From contig CALKRW010000063.1 in the NCBI GenBank assembly GCA_937989585.1, forward strand, positions 1 through 64,000: a stretch of 64,000 nt of DNA, in the 5' to 3' direction. Below the pieces are notes generated by a model that saw only the letters and a program-made list of their open reading frames with translations, had not been told where the DNA came from and ran no database searches. The first letter of the stretch is position 1; each line of letters begins with the position of its first letter. The DNA is from an uncultured Porphyromonadaceae bacterium. GTDB taxonomy: Bacteria > Bacteroidota > Bacteroidia > Bacteroidales > Muribaculaceae. Position numbers and translations under genes: made by a program. This document shows positions 60,394-64,000 of the stretch, one piece after another.

Positions 60394-61041
60394 ATGATTC
60401 TTTTAGCCACCACACCACCCGAAATGTCGCTCTGGCAGTTATGCCTCTCAGGCGGCTGGATTATGATTATTCTGGCAGTTCTTCTGCTTGTTGCCGTCTA
60501 CGTGTTCATCGAACGTGCGATTGTCGTCAGCGGAGCCTCCCATCAGGACGAGTCATTCATGAAACGCATCCGCGACTACATCCACAGCGGAGAAATCGAA
60601 TCGGCCCTGAACCTCTGCAAGAACACCAACACTCCATATTCACGTCTGATAGCCAAGGGCATATCGCGAATAGGACGGCCAATGAACGATGTTCTCGTAA
60701 CTATCGAGAACACCGGCAACCTTGAGATTGCCAACCTCTCCAAGGGGCTGACCTGGCTCGCGACTATCGCCGCTGGTGCCCCGATGATCGGTTTCCTCGG
60801 AACCGTCATAGGCATGGTACAGGCTTTCTTCTCGATTGCGCAGAGCGGTAACGCCGCACAGATTGGCGATTTCGCCGGAGGCATCTATACCGCACTGGTC
60901 ACCACCGTCGCCGGTCTTATCGTCGGTATCATCGCTCTCTTCGCCTACAACTATCTGGTCGCCCGGGTCAATAAGGTGATGAACCAGATGGAGGCACGTA
61001 CCATGGATTTCATGGATCTCCTCAACGAACCCGCCAAATAA
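60394..61041 (+). CDS. exbB: ExbB/TolQ/MotA-type proton channel protein
   Basis: The 215-residue inner-membrane protein has three helices in the ExbB arrangement (first at about 18-38, second and third around 115-190) with the family segment PMIGFLGTVIGMVQAF and GGIYTALVTTVAGLIVGIIAL. It forms the proton channel with ExbD and drives the TonB-like protein. It is the first of three tightly spaced genes. Confidence 0.92.
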   Translation: MILLATTPPEMSLWQLCLSGGWIMIILAVLLLVAVYVFIERAIVVSGASHQDESFMKRIRDYIHSGEIESALNLCKNTNTPYSRLIAKGISRIGRPMNDVLVTIENTGNLEIANLSKGLTWLATIAAGAPMIGFLGTVIGMVQAFFSIAQSGNAAQIGDFAGGIYTALVTTVAGLIVGIIALFAYNYLVARVNKVMNQMEARTMDFMDLLNEPAK

Positions 61042-61051
61042 CAGAAACAAG

Positions 61052-61570
61052 ATGTCACTCAAACGACAACAAGATATACTGGCGACTTTCTCCATGGCCT
61101 CGATGACCGATGTGGTTTTCCTGCTTCTGGTCTTCTTCATGGTGACGTCAACTTTCATTTTTCCGACTGCACTCGAGGTCAATCTGCCCGAAAGTTCCGA
61201 GCAGACTCCACTCAAGCCGACAACCCGCGTCTACCTCGAGGCTGACGGATCACTGCATGTCCAGTACGGCGAAAGCGATCCTGTACCATGCGCTTCATCC
61301 GACCAACTGGTTGCTACGCTGTCGCAGATCAAGAGTCAGGATCCCGAATCTGCCATCGCTCTATACGCCGATACCGACGTCACTTACGGCAAGGTGGTCG
61401 AGATTCTAAACATCGGCGCCGACAATGACCTCCGCATGGTGCTAGCCACTACTCCCCGCACTGCGGCCGACGCGGTTCAGCACGCAGCCTCACAACCTGC
61501 GGACGCAGGTTCCTCAGAGACAGCCGCCGTACCCGCTGCGACAACCTCGACAGAAACCCTCCTCAATTGA
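61052..61570 (+). CDS. exbD: ExbD/TolR-type protein
   Basis: The 172-residue protein has a short cytoplasmic N-terminus, one membrane helix with the conserved Asp (SMTDVVFLLLVFFMV), and a periplasmic domain (SLHVQYGES, LYADTDVTYGKVVEILNI). It has a Ser/Ala/Thr-rich C-terminal tail longer than usual. It starts 10 bases after exbB and is followed 4 bases later by the TonB-like gene. Confidence 0.92.
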   Translation: MSLKRQQDILATFSMASMTDVVFLLLVFFMVTSTFIFPTALEVNLPESSEQTPLKPTTRVYLEADGSLHVQYGESDPVPCASSDQLVATLSQIKSQDPESAIALYADTDVTYGKVVEILNIGADNDLRMVLATTPRTAADAVQHAASQPADAGSSETAAVPAATTSTETLLN

Positions 61571-61574
61571 ATAA

Positions 61575-62399
61575 ATGAATCGTTCACAACAAATAGCAGC
61601 GTTCCTTACAGCCATTTTCGCATTTCTGACCGTACTTGTGCTGTGTCTTACCTTTATGCCATGGCCAGAAGGTAAGATCTGGCCCCCGGAGCCCGTGCCG
61701 TATATCGAGATGGCTCAGGCCGAGGAGTTCATCGAGCCTGTCGAATTGCCCGTCCCGAAGCCGGTCATCGGCGATGAAGAGGCTCCCGCAAAAGCCGAAG
61801 AGGACATTGAAAGCCCCAATATGGCCGCGCCGGAATCAGGCACCCAGAGGCAGTCTGAAGGCGATGTCGCCGAGCCGGCCCGGAACGTCACGACCACCCG
61901 TCCATCTCCCGCAAAGGTTCAGACCAGACCCAAGCCTTCGAAAACCGGAGCCAACGAGAAAACCGACAGACAGAAGAATGAGGCCGCCGCTCGACGCACC
62001 GACAACGAGATGGCAAATACATTCGCCCAGTCCCGGGCCAAAAATAACGGACGCGACAACAAAGAGTCCGATACTCGTTCAGGCAGACTTGACGGGAAGA
62101 ACACAAATGCCGCACGCGCCAAAGCGCGCGGCAACGGTAATCTCGGAGGCTATTTCTCCTGGCCCCCGCTGAATCCGGGAATTGTATCCGAAGTACTCGG
62201 TTCCCTGGTCGTGGAGTTCACGATCAATCCAGACGGTTCGGTCAGGGATGCCCGCTACAGGCGTCCTACAACCATCCCTCCAAAAGTCGCCCAGGCTTGC
62301 GAGAAGTATGTTCTATCGCTTCGCTTCCCGTTCAGGGGAACAGACCGCCCCGATGGTCCACTGCCAGGCAATACCCTGCGATTCAATTTCGAGAATTAA
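61575..62399 (+). CDS. TonB-like energy transducer
   Basis: The 274-residue protein has one N-terminal membrane helix (about 8-28), a Pro/Glu/Lys-rich periplasmic spacer (PVELPVPKPVIGDEE), a long charged linker and a C-terminal TonB-type domain (about 205-274, with LVVEFTINPDGSVRDARYRRP). The C-terminal domain contacts receptors such as those at 5-12 kb. The TonB identity is from architecture and operon position; the gene could also be a TolA-like protein. Confidence 0.85.
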   Translation: MNRSQQIAAFLTAIFAFLTVLVLCLTFMPWPEGKIWPPEPVPYIEMAQAEEFIEPVELPVPKPVIGDEEAPAKAEEDIESPNMAAPESGTQRQSEGDVAEPARNVTTTRPSPAKVQTRPKPSKTGANEKTDRQKNEAAARRTDNEMANTFAQSRAKNNGRDNKESDTRSGRLDGKNTNAARAKARGNGNLGGYFSWPPLNPGIVSEVLGSLVVEFTINPDGSVRDARYRRPTTIPPKVAQACEKYVLSLRFPFRGTDRPDGPLPGNTLRFNFEN

Positions 62400-62446
62400 G
62401 TTACATTAGATAATATATAGCATCTCTTAACTCACTGCATACAGCC

Positions 62447-64000
62447 ATGCCAGAGTTCAAACGTACCCTCATCACCACGGCGCTTCCTTATGCCAACGGT
62501 CCCGTCCATATCGGCCACCTTGCCGGAGTCTATGTCCCAGCCGACATCTACGCGCGTTTCCTGCGCCTAAACCATATTCCAGTAACCCTTATCGGCGGCT
62601 CTGACGAGCATGGCGTTCCAATCACCATCCGTGCGCGCCGCGAGGGAATCACCCCGCAGGATGTGGTCGACCGTTACCATGCCATCATCAAGGATTCCAT
62701 GGATGAACTTGGCATATCTTTCGACATATATTCCCGCACCACTTCATCGATACACTCCGAGACCGCATCGGAATTCTTCAAACGTCTCTACGACACCGGC
62801 CAGTTCGTCGAGAAAACTTCCATGCAATATTACGATGAAAAGGGCGGACGATTCCTCACCGACCGCGACATTGTCGGCGAATGTCCCCACTGCCACTTTC
62901 AGGGCGCATACGGCGACCAGTGCGAGAAATGCGGCAACTCACTGGGCGAGAACGACCTTATAAACCCACACAGCGCCGAGACTGGCGCGGTGCCTGTCCT
63001 ACGCGAGACAAAGCACTGGTATCTCCCCCTTGACAGATGGGAACCAGCCCTCCGCGAATGGATTCTCGAGGGACACAAGGAATGGAAGACCAATGTCTAC
63101 GGCCAGTGCAAGTCATGGCTCGATCTGGGCCTTCAGCCTCGTGCCGTTACCCGCGACCTCGACTGGGGTGTTCCGGTCCCGGTTGAAGGTGCCGATGGCA
63201 AAGTGCTGTATGTCTGGTTCGATGCCCCCATAGGATATATCTCCAACACCAGGGAGCTTTATCCCGACACATGGGAACAATGGTGGAAAAGTCCCGACAC
63301 CCGAATCATCAATTTCATAGGCAAGGACAATATTGTCTTCCACTGCATTGTTTTCCCCGCTATGCTCATGGCTTACGGCGACAATTTCCAGTTGCCTGAC
63401 AATGTTCCATCGAACGAGTTCCTGAACCTCGAGGGCGACAAGATTTCAACTTCACGCAACTGGGCCGTGTGGCTCCACGAGTACCTCCGCGATTTCCCCG
63501 GCAAGCAGGATGTCCTGCGCTATGTACTCACAGCAAACGCTCCCGAGACAAAAGACAACGATTTCACATGGCGCGATTTCCAGGCTCGCAACAACAATGA
63601 ACTTGTTGCCATTGCCGGCAACTTTGTAAACCGTGCTATTGTGCTTACCCACAAGTTCTTCGACGGTGTCGTCCCCGAACCCGGAACACTTCAGCCACTC
63701 GATGTCGAGACTCTCGACAAGGTATCCGAACTCAAGGAAAAGATATCCAAGGCTATCGAGACTTTCCATTTCCGCGACGCTCTCTTCGAAGTAATGAACA
63801 TCGCACGTCTCGGCAACAAATATCTTCAGGAGACCGAACCATGGAAAGTCGCCAAGACCGATATGGGCCGTACCGCCCAGATTCTTTATACCGCACTCCA
63901 GTTGTGTGGCGATCTGGCTGTGGCATTCGAACCGTTTATGCCTTTCTCCGCAAAGAAACTTGTCAGCATGCTAAACATCGCGACTCCCGACTGGTCGCGA
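62447..64000 (+). CDS. metG: Methionyl-tRNA synthetase, N-terminal part (runs off the window)
   Basis: From the ATG at 62447 the frame is open to the last base (518 codons). Class I synthetase motifs are clear: ALPYANGPVHIGHLAG (HIGH), ADIYARFLRL, four-Cys zinc region (CPHCHFQGAYGDQCEKCG), FIGKDNIVFHCIVFPAML, and the KMSKS variant KISTS. The anticodon-binding domain follows from about residue 370. Family members have about 680 residues, so the C-terminal part lies outside. The stop codon is not in the window. Confidence 0.96.
   Translation, partial: MPEFKRTLITTALPYANGPVHIGHLAGVYVPADIYARFLRLNHIPVTLIGGSDEHGVPITIRARREGITPQDVVDRYHAIIKDSMDELGISFDIYSRTTSSIHSETASEFFKRLYDTGQFVEKTSMQYYDEKGGRFLTDRDIVGECPHCHFQGAYGDQCEKCGNSLGENDLINPHSAETGAVPVLRETKHWYLPLDRWEPALREWILEGHKEWKTNVYGQCKSWLDLGLQPRAVTRDLDWGVPVPVEGADGKVLYVWFDAPIGYISNTRELYPDTWEQWWKSPDTRIINFIGKDNIVFHCIVFPAMLMAYGDNFQLPDNVPSNEFLNLEGDKISTSRNWAVWLHEYLRDFPGKQDVLRYVLTANAPETKDNDFTWRDFQARNNNELVAIAGNFVNRAIVLTHKFFDGVVPEPGTLQPLDVETLDKVSELKEKISKAIETFHFRDALFEVMNIARLGNKYLQETEPWKVAKTDMGRTAQILYTALQLCGDLAVAFEPFMPFSAKKLVSMLNIATPDWSR

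Overview
The window reads as chromosomal DNA of a Bacteroidales bacterium, most likely Muribaculaceae-like. The evidence is: promoters of the Bacteroidota type (TTTG, 19-20 nt, TAnnTTTG) upstream of many genes; few clear Shine-Dalgarno sites; ECF sigma / FecR-type anti-sigma / outer-membrane receptor modules; DUF5683, DUF4494, DUF2027-Smr, TPM and head-GIN (DUF2807) proteins; and a parA-parB-DUF5683-mltD gene order. The family-level placement is inference.

Left part, about 1-15.4 kb: an accessory, repeat-rich region. It starts inside a KAP P-loop NTPase and holds a lipoprotein, a YhcG/DUF1016 nuclease-like gene, two tandem sigma/anti-sigma/receptor modules that are identical over about 1.87 kb and then diverge, remnants of a third module, and an AlbA/Schlafen-type ATP-binding protein sitting between a truncated and a complete copy of a small NAD(P)-binding gene. 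Three nested families of direct repeats connect these pieces. The first receptor is broken by one missing A in an A run, and several gene stubs mark old junctions (truncated lipoproteins, a beta-carbonic-anhydrase tail, a receptor tail).

Middle, about 15.5-48.4 kb: mostly housekeeping genes. They are rfbD, prfC, lrgAB, an unknown membrane/Sel1 pair, a HAD-acetyltransferase fusion, an AGCS symporter, surE, parAB with a cluster of DnaA-box-like sites, mltD, an OPT transporter, an orphan beta-class DNA methyltransferase, a flippase, a MATE pump, a MIP18-type Fe-S factor, lpxH, rubrerythrin, nfnAB, znuA and znuC without znuB, an EFR1 flavodoxin-ferredoxin, Smr, an M23 peptidase, ndk and a FucP-like transporter.

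Right part, 48.4-64 kb: yggS, DUF4494, an OmpA protein, pnp, a well-delimited candidate non-coding RNA of about 300 nt, DUF5684, TPM, dgt, a YgjP-like metalloprotease, nadK, a shortened ACT-type protein, pdxJ, an exbB-exbD-tonB-type operon and the start of metG, which runs off the window.

The ExbB/ExbD/TonB-like operon would energise receptors such as those at 5-12 kb. The least explained signals are the mosaic sigma/receptor tandem array with its repeat-linked accessory genes, and two promoter-to-terminator non-coding RNA candidates (about 37.66 kb and 53.98 kb).
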